Positions 30,420 to 40,338 of a DNA stretch of 64,000 bases are shown in pieces (within the stretch, counting starts at the first letter, position 1; each line of letters starts with the position of its first letter). The translations under genes and the position numbers were made by a program. The DNA comes from Pomphorhynchus laevis (Eukaryota > Acanthocephala > Palaeacanthocephala > Echinorhynchida > Pomphorhynchidae). The notes below the pieces were generated by a model that had not been told where the DNA came from, did no database searches, and saw only the letters and a list, made by a program, of their open reading frames with translations. The DNA lies in assembly GCA_012934845.2 (NCBI GenBank), contig WNNJ02001239.1, positions 124,001-188,000 on the forward strand, in the 5' to 3' direction.

Positions 30420-32580
30420 TAAAAGTGAAGTGATGACATCTCAGTCTATTCGAATGGCGTATTTTGAATATTTTCCTACAAATATGTTCTCTGTATTCTC
30501 TTTGCCTTGTGAGAGCATGCTACAAGAAAATTATATTTGATATCATTAGAGTTTTTAACCCTAGGTAGGCCTAGTGCTGCGAGTCTTGATGTAAATGGAA
30601 GCTGGCGAGTTGTAGGTACGAAGTGTATGCCTTTGTACAAACTATTTTTATATATATTCATCACAATTCTATTCTGAGGATAGCAAACAGGAGATGCATA
30701 TAACATCAAAGATAAGATTAGTCATTATATACTAGTCTAAAACAAGACAGGTCAAGCTGGCCAACAGTCCTTCTGAGACGTCCAATAATTCGTCGACATT
30801 TATTAACTATGTAAAGAATATGTGCTTTGGTCGATAGATTTTCATTTACAATCACTCTGAGATCTTGAAATTCGGAGACGGTATCGATCACATCACCATT
30901 TATATTATATGATGAACTAAATGATGGCGGTTCAATGTGCATTTGTTTTGACTTTTCAGGATTCAAAACCAGCTCTCGTTGTTCACAACAATCTAGAATA
31001 TTGTCGGTATTTTTGAAGTAATATTTAATGGCGATTATCAATTATTGGACGCCATATCCTTAAATTGTCTGCATATAGACTGCATAAACTTGATACAACG
31101 CTTACAAGCTCGGTGTTATAAATAACAAAAAGGAGGGGACTGAGCACTGATTTTTGAGGAACACCAAGGTGAGAAGATATTGACTTGGGCATAGCTCCAA
31201 TGACTGAAACAACAGTCTGACAATTTTGCACAAATAAACAAATCCATCTGAGAAGGATTCCATTGATATCATACTGTTCCAGATGATTAAAGAGAACAGG
31301 ATAATTTATTCGATCTAAGACTTTGCTGATATCGAAAAACAGAATATCAACACCCACTTTAGTTTGGACATGCTTAGTCCAATCACTTCTTGCTAATACA
31401 AGATTTGTGACAGTCGATCTACCTGGGCGAAAACTGTGTTGAGAGTCATGGAATATTCGATTGCATTCTAGATGCCCGATAATCCGTTTGAGGAGAAGCT
31501 TTTCCAGCACTTTACAGACGACACATGTAAGACTTATGGGCCGATAATTGCTATCTATATTGCGTTGACCTTTTTAAATAGAGGACAGATTATAGAAGAC
31601 TTCCCTAAAGGAATTCAGCCTGATGAGAGGGAAAAACAAAAATTATATACATTGGCTAGTATATAACTGAAGCAGGCTTACGAAGAAGAATTTGATGGAT
31701 GTTGTCTGGTCCTGAAACAATCATACGTGGTATTTGTCGGAGTTCATTTAGTACCTCACCTTTATCAAAAGGAAGAAAATTGTAACTAGGGAACTGCGTT
31801 ATCGGTATCTGAGGATAACGATGACAATTATGACTATATAATGTAAATTGATCAAGGAACATGTTGGCAATGTTATTGGCGTCGTACGTAAGCTCACTGT
31901 TTTCTACGAATAAACAATTAATCTCAGAGGAAGTTGATTTAAATGCGTTTATGTATTTGAACAAGTGTTTAGAATGGCTCTTTGATGAATTGCAGAAATG
32001 AGAAAAAACAACTGCGTTTTCACCGCATAAGTGACGTAATCCGATTTTGTATTTTCATGTACTCGGTCCAAAAGCAGTTTCCTTATTTAAATTCACTGTA
32101 AATTATGTCTCTTAATTTGATGACTTGTTTGATTTGTAAATCATACCTAATAGGGGCAGTGTAGGATTTAATATAACGTTTCAGCGGTGCAAAGTAGTTT
32201 AGCAAGTTAAGCAAAGTTGAAATAACAAATCCCAAGAAATGGTCTATGCAAATCAAATGTGGGTTAGGCCATTGCATGTACGAATGGCTTGTCGCATACT
32301 TGCATAATCCGTTTGAAAGAATTTATTGCAACTTAGATACTTGAGATATTTTAAAAGTACCTACAGAAAACACAATACTGATAACAAAATGATCACTATG
32401 ACCTATATGAAGTCTTAGAGAGATTCCAGAAATCAAAGAATTCCCTCTAGATAAACAAATGTCCAGAATAGATGATGATTGCTTTCTTCTTCTTATAAAT
32501 TCTTGGTAAATTCTGACAAATTTCTTTTTCTGGTAAATTCTGGTAAATTATTAAAGACATAATTTTAAGAATAAACAAAT
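30420..32580 (-). mobile_element. CR1/jockey-like LINE, degraded
   Basis: Minus-strand order from 32480: endonuclease C-terminus with HIGHSDHFVISI; a linker (32277-32083); a pre-RT region 31964-31656 with VSGPDNIHQILL; RT 31510-31025 with DSQHSFRPGRSTVTNLV, ILFFDISKVLDRINYPV, GVPQKSVLSPLLFVIYN and SLYADNLRIW; then 31041-30718 and 30709-30476 with VCYPQNRIVMNIYKNSLYKG. The catalytic box reads YADN instead of YADD, a loss of the second aspartate. Frame changes separate the blocks, so it is an inactive copy. Confidence 0.75.
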
Positions 32581-33111
32581 GATATTATTTAATTACTATT
32601 ATTATGCATTCAACAACATACGAGCATTAGCTCAAATAGCTGGCTCACAATAAGTTCGTAAATAAATTAATTAGTTATTAAAATAAGGAAATGCAACACG
32701 AAACATTGCTTGATCCATTCATAGTCTTCTTTTAAAAGTATTAAGTGAACTGCATCCAACGGTGTCTGCATCAAAGTTGTTCCAAAGCTCCACAATTCTT
32801 CTATCAAATTACATCGCTCCCAATTTCTGTACCCTGCTTCATTGAATAGTTAAAGAATGACCTCGAAGAACATTTGAACCACGTAATTGAACCCTACTCC
32901 GAAGAGGGTGATGGGGACGTTGGAATAAATGCCAAATAAGGCAGATATCCATGTACTGACGGGTCCATGTGACGGCCTTAAGTCCTAATGATCTCAGTCT
33001 GTCTTCATAAAGCAGCGACGCCAACGTTGGTGCTAGCTTTGTTGCCCTGCGAAGTACCCTATCTGATTTCTTATGTTCATACACAGTACGTGGGTATACA
33101 ACCGGATCTGC
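32581..33111 (-). mobile_element. 5'-truncated CR1-like LINE end
   Basis: Minus strand 33111-32839 encodes DPVVYPRTVYEHKKSDRVLR and LRSLGLKAVTWTRQYMDI, the post-RT C-terminus of CR1/jockey-like LINEs. The sequence then continues out of frame to VELWNNFDADT near 32770. The 5' end abuts an inverted 33-nt piece of the ACTL6 coding sequence. Confidence 0.7.
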
Positions 33112-33144
33112 ATTTCTAAGCATGAATTTTCAGAAAACGGGAAC
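33112..33144 (+). repeat. 33-nt inverted copy of ACTL6 coding sequence
   Basis: Exact reverse-complement match of 33644-33676, the part of the ACTL6 gene that encodes ISKHEFSENGN. It lies at the 5' junction of the truncated LINE and about 470 bp beyond the ACTL6 stop. Confidence 0.85.
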
Positions 33145-33616
33145 GTAATTAATACTATGAACTATTAATAAATTAATTTTTTGATTAATCCTCTGTTTCC
33201 AAGATCCCTCAAGTCCAAAATATAAATCATTGATAGTAATTAAAATGCCAATAATCTTATAAGTAAATGATCTGCATATATTGTAAACTTGAGAAAAGCA
33301 TGACGAATTTAATGGTTACTTATATTTTCAAATACGTGCATATGCCTAACAATATAACTATGTTGTCAGCAATATAGTATATTATCCAAATTGCTTAAAT
33401 ATTGTTACTATGATGTATACATTATATCTAAATTCATGATACATATTTTGCTAATAATTTTAGAAAATACGTCATTTTAAGTTTTATCTAGTATTTATAT
33501 TTGAATTATATTTTCTAAATATTTTTACTGTAGCGTTATTAATCAATTAAATCAGAGAGCATACAATATAATAATCAAACAGATTTACAAGCATTATTTA
33601 CTTGACCATATATCTT

Positions 33617-34825
33617 TCATAGGCATTTTTTATGTACAATTGAGTTCCCGTTTTCTGAAAATTCATGCTTAGAAATCCACCTTGAATGGAATGAGCCAAG
33701 CGATGCGATTATAGATCCACCTATATACGTAGAATAAAGTTTATCTGATGCATTTGACGGAGACACCACTTTAAGCTTTGCAGAATGCGGCACTCTTGTT
33801 GACAACTCGTAGCTTAGTCTGTCGACTATACCCGGTATCAAAGACACACCACCAACAACAAATATATTTGAATACAAAGGTAAGCGAACGTCTACATCAC
33901 AGAGTCGAACACTAGAGTTAATCATGCTAGCAAGATCTATTTTCCCGGCTTCTTCAATGTTATATTGATGAGTGCTAAACAATCGTTCAGACGTTCGATA
34001 GCGTTCTTCGCCAATATCGAGAATTGTTCTATCAGGAAGTTCGTACGTTACATGTGGCATTTGTTCCAGTATGGTAGCATCATATGGGCTTCGGTCGTAA
34101 AGTTGTAATGTCGCAGCCGTCAAATCCATCATAACTGACATCCCAATGTAGTCTTTATAAGATTGTGTTGCATTTTCAGCGACTCTAACTGTTAAGGACT
34201 TGTTGTCAATCTTTAGTATTTTCTTGTAGTATTGTAAAAGAGGGTATCCAGCTACTGTCGATGATTGAACAACTGCTCGCAACATCGTGTATCCGTCTAA
34301 TACTGGTGCGACTACAGTGCAATTATGCCCAATGTCCAAAACAACTCCGTTGCTTTTTCCTTGACTGAAAAGACTTAATACTGGATTTTTGATTATCTGA
34401 ATAGCTGGAATTTCAAACTTCTCAAACATAATTTCACAAAGTCGTTCTCTATTTTCCCTAGGATTAAGAACATGTTCTGAGAATAGAACCGGATGCTGAT
34501 CGGGCTGAGTACACAATTGCTTCGTATAAACAAAATTAATCATTTCTTCAAATAACAACCAGTTACTCACACAACCCTCGCTCATAAAGTTGTGAATTTC
34601 CATATTTGGAATATTTGCTTTTAAATGCATATCACCAAAATAATATTGATCCGTTTTATAATTGTCATTCCCATTGTTATCATCACTGAAATTAGGAACT
34701 ACACCGGCAACGCTGCTTATGTCAAATGTCGCTATGTCGGTACCAGCATAGCCAATCCGTGCACTTCTCGATCCAATATCAAAAATAAGTGCATTTACGT
34801 CTTCACTTAGATAAGCCCGAGACAT
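33617..34825 (-). CDS. ACTL6: Actin-related protein, ACTL6/BAF53 family, 402 aa
   Basis: Intact 402-codon minus-strand ORF. The N-terminus EDVNALIFDIGSRSARIGYAG matches the actin nucleotide-binding start of the BAF53/BAP55/ACTL6 family. Other landmarks are HPVLFSEHVLNPRENRERLC, VVLDIGHNCTVVAPVLDGY, FVVGGVSLIPGIVDRLSYEL, and the family-specific C-terminus LASLGSFHSRWISKHEFSE with terminal HKKCL (ACTL6A ends in a comparable RKCP). ACTL6 proteins are nuclear subunits of SWI/SNF (BAF), INO80 and TIP60 chromatin complexes. Length is slightly below the usual 429 aa, and the sequence is quite divergent. No intron is visible, which is unusual beside its intron-rich neighbours and allows an old retrocopy, but the frame is uninterrupted. 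Start at the M of MSRAYLSED. Confidence 0.9.
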   Translation of the reverse strand: MSRAYLSEDVNALIFDIGSRSARIGYAGTDIATFDISSVAGVVPNFSDDNNGNDNYKTDQYYFGDMHLKANIPNMEIHNFMSEGCVSNWLLFEEMINFVYTKQLCTQPDQHPVLFSEHVLNPRENRERLCEIMFEKFEIPAIQIIKNPVLSLFSQGKSNGVVLDIGHNCTVVAPVLDGYTMLRAVVQSSTVAGYPLLQYYKKILKIDNKSLTVRVAENATQSYKDYIGMSVMMDLTAATLQLYDRSPYDATILEQMPHVTYELPDRTILDIGEERYRTSERLFSTHQYNIEEAGKIDLASMINSSVRLCDVDVRLPLYSNIFVVGGVSLIPGIVDRLSYELSTRVPHSAKLKVVSPSNASDKLYSTYIGGSIIASLGSFHSRWISKHEFSENGNSIVHKKCL

Positions 34826-35149
34826 ATCTATAAACAGTCTTGTTTTTATTATTTACCTAAATAAAAATTGATGTACTGATATTCTAGATTGAGAGGTAGT
34901 TCGTTATAAATATATTCTCATATAAAAATCACACGATCAAATAATGCGATATTTCGAAAATGTTAAGTTCACATAAAATTAATAGTGGCTTATATTAATG
35001 GTGTATTAATTAATAGTGGCATTATTATAATATGGATATTTATAATGTACAAGTTTTATAATGTAAGCGGATTGTAAGTTATCAAAATCATTCAAACATT
35101 GTGTCAAAACCATTTGATTAATTCTGATGTAAATATACTACACAAGTAT

Positions 35150-35835
35150 ATTAACTTAAGCTTCGGAAGCAAGATATAATTAACTAATTTGAGAATAGAA
35201 AATAACTTCAAATATGGATAAGTTTTTAAATTGAAGGTAGCAACTTCCACTACCAACGCAGATTAAATTTAAAATCAGAAATGATTTAATTTTGCAAAAT
35301 GTAAGACGAAAGTCTTTCTCATTCAATCTTATGGTCATTAAAGCAGACGAGTTGAGTGATCTTCATCCAACATTAAAAGGACCGAAAGATGAAACGTAGG
35401 TATTGGATCAGTAGCTGATGAGGTCCACCGATACTGAAATGTAGCGTTATGATGTTGACTTAGGAATAAAGCAACGTGCAGTGTCATCATAACTTTCAAT
35501 TGTAACAATGGCTGTACAGTTATATTAACTTAAAATTAGAAAGTGAACTATAGATGATTAGTTTGATAAAAGTAATTAATTTCAAAAATAGATTGGTTTT
35601 CAAATTGATAGTAGGACTTTCCTATACCAATGCTGGTTTTATTTGAAAAGTCTTTCATTGAATCTATTTGTCAATTAAGCAGACGAGTTGAATGATCGTT
35701 ATCCAACATTAAAAGGACCGACACGTAGGTATTGGATCAGTAGTTGATTATGCCCATCAATACTGAAATGTAGCGTACTGCTTTTGTCTTATAAGTAGGA
35801 TTAATGCAAAGTGTAGAATTAAAATACTCACCGAA
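35150..35835. repeat. Tandem repeat, two units about 336 bp
   Basis: GCAGACGAGTTGA, CCAACATTAAAAGGACCGA, GTAGGTATTGGATCAGTAG and GATACTGAAATGTAGCG occur in both units, spaced 336 bp (35343 and 35679). Unit one contains GTAGCTGATGAGGTCC followed by a weak stem and CTGAAATG, reminiscent of a hammerhead core but with only about three base pairs in stem II. Non-coding, downstream of no gene. Confidence 0.6.
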
Positions 35836-35849
35836 ATTTCAATTATCCG

Positions 35850-35968
35850 TTCGATACACTTTATGCCTTTTTTAAATATTCTAGGATCCGCTCTTTCAAT
35901 AATTATTCTGATCAATACACTTTTTACCTTTTTTAAACATTCTAGGATCCGCTCTTTCAATAATTAAT
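35850..35968. repeat. Short tandem duplication, about 60-bp unit
   Basis: GATCAATACACTTT/GATACACTTT followed by CTAGGATCCGCTCTTTCAAT appears twice, about 60 bp apart. The open frame across it is a by-product. Confidence 0.6.
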
Positions 35969-36307
35969 TTTGAATTGATATTAGGTTTACCTTATGAGTT
36001 TTTATCTAATAGGCTTACCTTCTAAGTTTCTACCACTATATATGACGACACTTTAAAAAATAAAATTGAATCTGAGTTTTACCTGTATTGATATTATTAC
36101 TTAATTCATAATGTAATGCGGACAACTAGAGTGGGTCACAAAACTAAAATTCGTTCAGTGTGTCGACCTTGTAATTCTAAGTCGAATGAAATGCGACATT
36201 TATAAATCATATAATACCATCCAGACGAAAACATGGAAATTGTTTGTAATTGAAGCCTTATCACTTAACTGTATAAAACTACGTATTTGCGAACTGAAAA
36301 CTATATC

Positions 36308-36508
36308 GATAGGTGATGGCACCTATCGCTGCCATCACCAATTTCCTCGCTTTCAAAAACAGGGTTCGACGTTGGATATACGTCCAGGCTGATTTGTCAC
36401 CTTTTCTAACCTACCCATTTGGTTGATCTTTTTTCTGTATTGTGTGATCGGCTTAAAGCCTTATGGCTAAGTCTGAACTTGATAATAATAATAATAATAA
36501 TATATTTC
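36308..36508 (+). mobile_element. 5'-truncated 3' end of the 55.7-kb LINE family
   Basis: From about 36319 it matches the C-terminus and 3' UTR of the LINE at 55684-59040: CTGCCATCACCAATTTCCTC, the VRRWIYVQADLSPFLTYPFG coding end, the segment before GTGTGATCGGCTTAAAGCC, and a tail of ATA/TAA triplets. It begins with a small inverted piece (GATAGGTGATGGC opposite GCCATCACC), as in 5' inversion during priming. Sequence identity to the larger copy is high. Confidence 0.8.
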
Positions 36509-36509
36509 T

Positions 36510-38570
36510 TACAAAAATCAATATCCTAAGATCCATTATCTTTTGAGTTGGAATTCATTTTATAAATTGGACTTGTTCATATAATTATCATAGATCCATA
36601 TTATTTTGTAAAACAGCTGAATAGCACTTAGGCTCATGAAGCCGGATCACAATAAAAGTCATACAGAGATTTGGCGTTTGAAGCACGGCACGGAGGTTGA
36701 TTGCCGTATATAAATGAACAGATTATTCCACGAGAGAGGAGCAGCCACAAGAAAGGAGTGGAAGCCAAAATAGGTAGAGTAGTTTGAGAGATGTTTAATG
36801 TAAGCTTGTGTCATCGTAATCGGTCACTCGATCCTAAAGGGACATGTGGCGGGACGGTTAATTTGAGATGTTTAGGATCTCCATACAAACACTAAATAAG
36901 CCATCTCAAGAAATCGTTCAACTGAAACTACGTTTAATTTAGTAATCCTGTATGCAAATGGAGTGGACCGAAGTGAATGAACGGGAAGTGTAGCCTTACG
37001 TGAAATACCTTTAAAATGACGATTTCTGTACGAGATGGAGAATGGGTATCCGATTGATCTTAATATCAACATACATTCACAATAAATAACTGTTTGCAAT
37101 GAACTTTCAAATTAACGTAATTATCATATTTGTGAGCATAAACATTACGCTTTCACGTAAAATCGCGAAATCGGCATTGCTTGCCATCTTTGAAACAAAG
37201 GAAAATACTAAAATCAATTTCATTGATAGAATATTCAATGCACCAACAAAATATTTGTACATATTGCCAATTGGCTAGGGAAATATCATCTCACTTATTA
37301 TAAATCCTTACATTTATATTAATATGTTTGTACCGAGTGACCAAAAATGATAACTATACACTTTTCTAAGCGCTATTTCCGACGTAACTGCGAGCGTTGT
37401 AACGTACCAATTTCAAATACATAAAAACATCAGTCAAATAATTATTTGATTAATTAATATTATTTCGTCCTTTACAAATATACTTAAAACATGTTTCAAA
37501 TCCTACTTCACACCTCTAATCATATCATCATGGTTTCAGGATTAGCTAACTTGATAGTCGAATATGTCTGAAGTAACATATTTATCCGGGACAAAGTAGA
37601 TTACTAATTGCTAATCAAACAAAAATTTTCAATAAACTTTTAATTGCTTACAATTGGTTTTATTAATAAAAACTTAATTACTTTTAATTAATTATTACTT
37701 AATTATTTAATTATTACTTTTAATAAAACAAAAGTTTCGATCACATTGTCGAGTTGGGATATTGGAATATAAGTGGATTGTAGATTTTAATGTGATATTT
37801 AATTTGTGTTAATTTAAAATGAAAATATCTTTTTTTTCCTCTCATAGTTTTACAAATTTACAGGGATGATGAAATTAGCTTTATTGCAGAAATTACAATA
37901 TTTCGATAGTTCCTACTATCATATAAAGAAAAACTACAAACCGTTCATTATCATGCAATCAATATTATGCAATTATTATATCACATTCAATATTATATAT
38001 TATCATTCATTAGATTTTATTATAAAAAATGAATTCTACAAAAGTGTTCTATTATTTTTGTCATTTATATGCAAATCAAAAAATGGCAAAATAAGTAGAA
38101 TGTAATTTTTTTCAGAAATTTGTATAATTTGGATTTGAATGATAAAATCATTATACTCCAAATTTATGGTAGTGTATGCTATTTGTAAATTGTGTTGGGA
38201 GTGATTTCTTGTTTGATTATTCCATGATTCTGTGAAATAATGTTATTACAATACCATGTTTTAATTTACCTTCTCAATTATGAATTTTAGTAATTTAATA
38301 AGATAAATTAACAATTCAAATTAGCATAATACTAATTGTATTAAAAATTGTAGCTCTTATTATCATCTTCAGAAAATTTAAAAAAATATTTTATTTTAAA
38401 AAATAAAATATTTTGTAATTTACTGCAGAGGATAACAAGAGCGTTCGAAATATTGTGATTTTTTGGAATACCACAATTTTCACTTAATTCTTCATTCCTG
38501 TGCATTTACGAAACTATAAAGAATTTAATTTGTTATGTCAATCAAAATTATTGATCTATTTTTAAAGGCA
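36510..38570. other. Intergenic spacer
   Basis: AT-rich. About 36640-36870 is GC-richer but unclassified. A 45-bp piece at about 37517-37563 (CATCATGGTTTCAGGATTAG onward) recurs at 39707-39750. The 79-codon frame at 37866-38105 is low-complexity and not credible. Confidence 0.4.
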
Positions 38571-38584
38571 AATTTACTTAAGGA

Positions 38585-38755
38585 ATTATTTGAGCTGGAT
38601 CAAAGAAAATAAGAAAATTCTTTTTATCTTTTTTTTATTAATATTTCGCTAACATCTGTTAGCACCTTCATAAAATTTTCTGAATATGCTAACAGGGATT
38701 AGCAAAATATTGGAAAATTACCTCTTTTCTTTGATCCAGCTCTAATAATTCTTTA
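38585..38755. repeat. Inverted repeat with paired hammerhead-like hairpins
   Basis: GAGCTGGATCAAAGAAAA (left) and TTTTCTTTGATCCAGCTC (right) face each other. Inside are two inverted stem motifs: 38640-38670 on the minus strand (GCTAACA/TGTTAGC stem, then GAAATATT) and 38680-38711 on the plus strand (CTGAATATGCTAA, then TTAGCAAAATATT). The left half recurs at 39597-39660. Confidence 0.6.
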
Positions 38756-39194
38756 TCAATAATGGATCATTATAAACTATTTACAATTGATATAATTATT
38801 TTATCGCTTATTCTATGGATCCATTACATGTTCGATAAATAAAAACCATATTTAAATCATTACCCCTAAAAAGGTAATTTTTTGAAGATGCTAATAGAAG
38901 TTAGCGAAATATCAAAAACTTTCCTCCTTCATTTTGATCCATCTTCAATAATTCTTTATCAATAATGGATCATTATCAACTATTTACAATTGATATAATT
39001 ATTTTATCGCTTATTCTATGGATCCATTACATGTTCGATAAATAAAAACCATATTTAAATCATTACCCCTAAAAAGGTAATTTTTTGAAGATGCTAAGAG
39101 ATGTTAGCGAAATATCAATAAAATAATTTCCTCTCTTCTTTGATCCGTCTCCAATAATTCTTTATCAATAATGGATCATTATCAACTATTTACA
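38744..39194 (+). repeat. Tandem array of a 203-206 bp unit with hammerhead-like cores
   Basis: AATAATTCTTTATCAATAAT starts units at 38744, 38947 and 39153 (the last is partial). The first 130 bp of units one and two are almost identical. Each full unit ends with TGAAGATGCTAA, a loop, TTAGCGAAATATC (38883-38913 and 39086-39116): a stem between a degenerate CTGATGA strand and a GAAA strand. The unit length and one ribozyme-like motif per unit resemble animal retrozymes. Confidence 0.6.
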
Positions 39195-39215
39195 AGCACA
39201 TTTACTTAATTAGAA

Positions 39216-39590
39216 TTATTTAATAAAAATTACTCTTTCAATAATATAGGCTTCCGGAGTTGGCACTCGTTCGACAATTCGTTTAACGATCGGTGGTGGA
39301 GTTGGCATTCTTACAACTTCTCTTGGGTAGGTGCTGCCTTCATCCGAAACATCCACATCACTATTGTCTGATAATCTATCATCAGAACTGCTCAAAAATC
39401 TTTTACTTTCATTCGCAAATGGTGATCTAAACGAATTATATTAGAGACAGCTAAAACACAAATGTATTTTTTATATACGAATTTCGTGAACGAGCTTCGT
39501 ATATTTCAAATGAGGAAGAACGGCATATGCGGCAATCAGATCGTCTACGTGAAGGCGGATTATGCATTTCACATGAGCAGTTATTTCTGC
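39216..39590 (-). CDS. 3' end of an unidentified gene, two exons
   Basis: Terminal exon 39216-39426 encodes a Ser/Asp-rich stretch (RFLSSSDDRLSDNSDVDVSD) and then a Pro/Val/Arg-rich repeat-like end (RMPTPPPIVKRIVERVPTP, then IIERVIFIK). Acceptor TTCGTTTAG and donor GTATAT bound a 52-bp intron (39427-39478). The phases agree, giving an upstream exon 39479 to about 39590 that reads SCEMHNPPSRRRSDCRICRS and on to YEARSRNS. That exon's far end merges into a repeat at 39597, and earlier exons were not found. No known family is recognised. The plus strand of the upstream exon is also open (NEEERHMRQSDRLREGG), so its strand is less certain than the terminal exon's. Confidence 0.5.
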
Positions 39591-39596
39591 TAATTT

Positions 39597-39755
39597 ACTT
39601 AAGGAATTATTTGAGCTGGATCAAAGAAAATAAGAAAATTCTTTTTATCTTTTTTTTATTATCATCTTCAGAAATGAAGATGATAGTAAGAGCTACTTCT
39701 AATCATATCATCATGGTTTCAGGATTAGCTAACTTGATAGTCGAATATGCACTTA
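39597..39755. repeat. Repeat pieces shared with 38.57 kb and 37.52 kb
   Basis: 39597-39660 repeats 38574-38637 almost exactly (TTTACTTAAGGAATTATTTG onward). Next is a perfect hairpin at about 39659-39686 (TATCATCTTCA, GAAA, TGAAGATGATA). Then comes the 45-bp segment shared with 37.52 kb. Confidence 0.6.
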
Positions 39756-40002
39756 TTATTAAATGCATGATCCGCATTGGGCCTTATACATATGCAACAT
39801 TACGATAATGTATTCAAAATATTGTCAAAGCCGGTAGGCTATTAACAAAACCCAGCATGTTGGTTAAAATATATTTTTGAAAAAGCATATCAACACATTA
39901 TTTCGAAAATAATTATTACAACTATTAATGAAGAATAGTTGATGAAGAATTATTACAACTATTAATGAAGAATATTAATGCTTAACATGGAGATGTTAAG
40001 CA

Positions 40003-40222
40003 TTACTTTTTCAAAGCAATCATGTTCATACCATGTCTATTCTCACACACCTGTAATTACAAACTATATTACTCAAATGATCAAATGATATAACGATATT
40101 TTATCTACAATATATTTTACCTCTGCTAGAATATGTATCGTATTATCCTTCAAAATCTCTTGAAAATATACAAATGAGCTCGTATCATGTGGAACTCCAA
40201 GTTTCGCATACTCCAATAAATT
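40003..40222 (-). CDS. C-terminal exons of an unidentified gene
   Basis: Exon 40121-40222 encodes NLLEYAKLGVPHDTSSFVYF and QEILKDNTIHILAE. A 70-bp GT-AG intron (40051-40120) follows, then the last exon 40003-40050 encoding VCENRHGMNMIALKK and a TAA. Phases are zero throughout. The acceptor of the first exon reads TTTCAGTAG. If it is not an intron end, that TAG is an in-frame stop, because the upstream sequence (IVKLELDNLEENISNFNIRY) is also open in the same frame. The 17-bp satellite begins about 115 bp upstream, so the 5' part may lie beyond it or be lost. Family not recognised. Confidence 0.5.
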
Positions 40223-40338
40223 CTACTGAAATATTAGGTTGTATCGAATATTAAAATTGGAAATATTTTCTTCCAAATTGTCAAGTTCCAATTTAACAAT
40301 CTCTACTATCATAATCACTATCTTTCACACATGTATCA

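Noticed and set aside
37866-38105. 79-codon frame
   Set aside because: Low-complexity Ile/Tyr/Asn text expected from AT-rich DNA; no motif.
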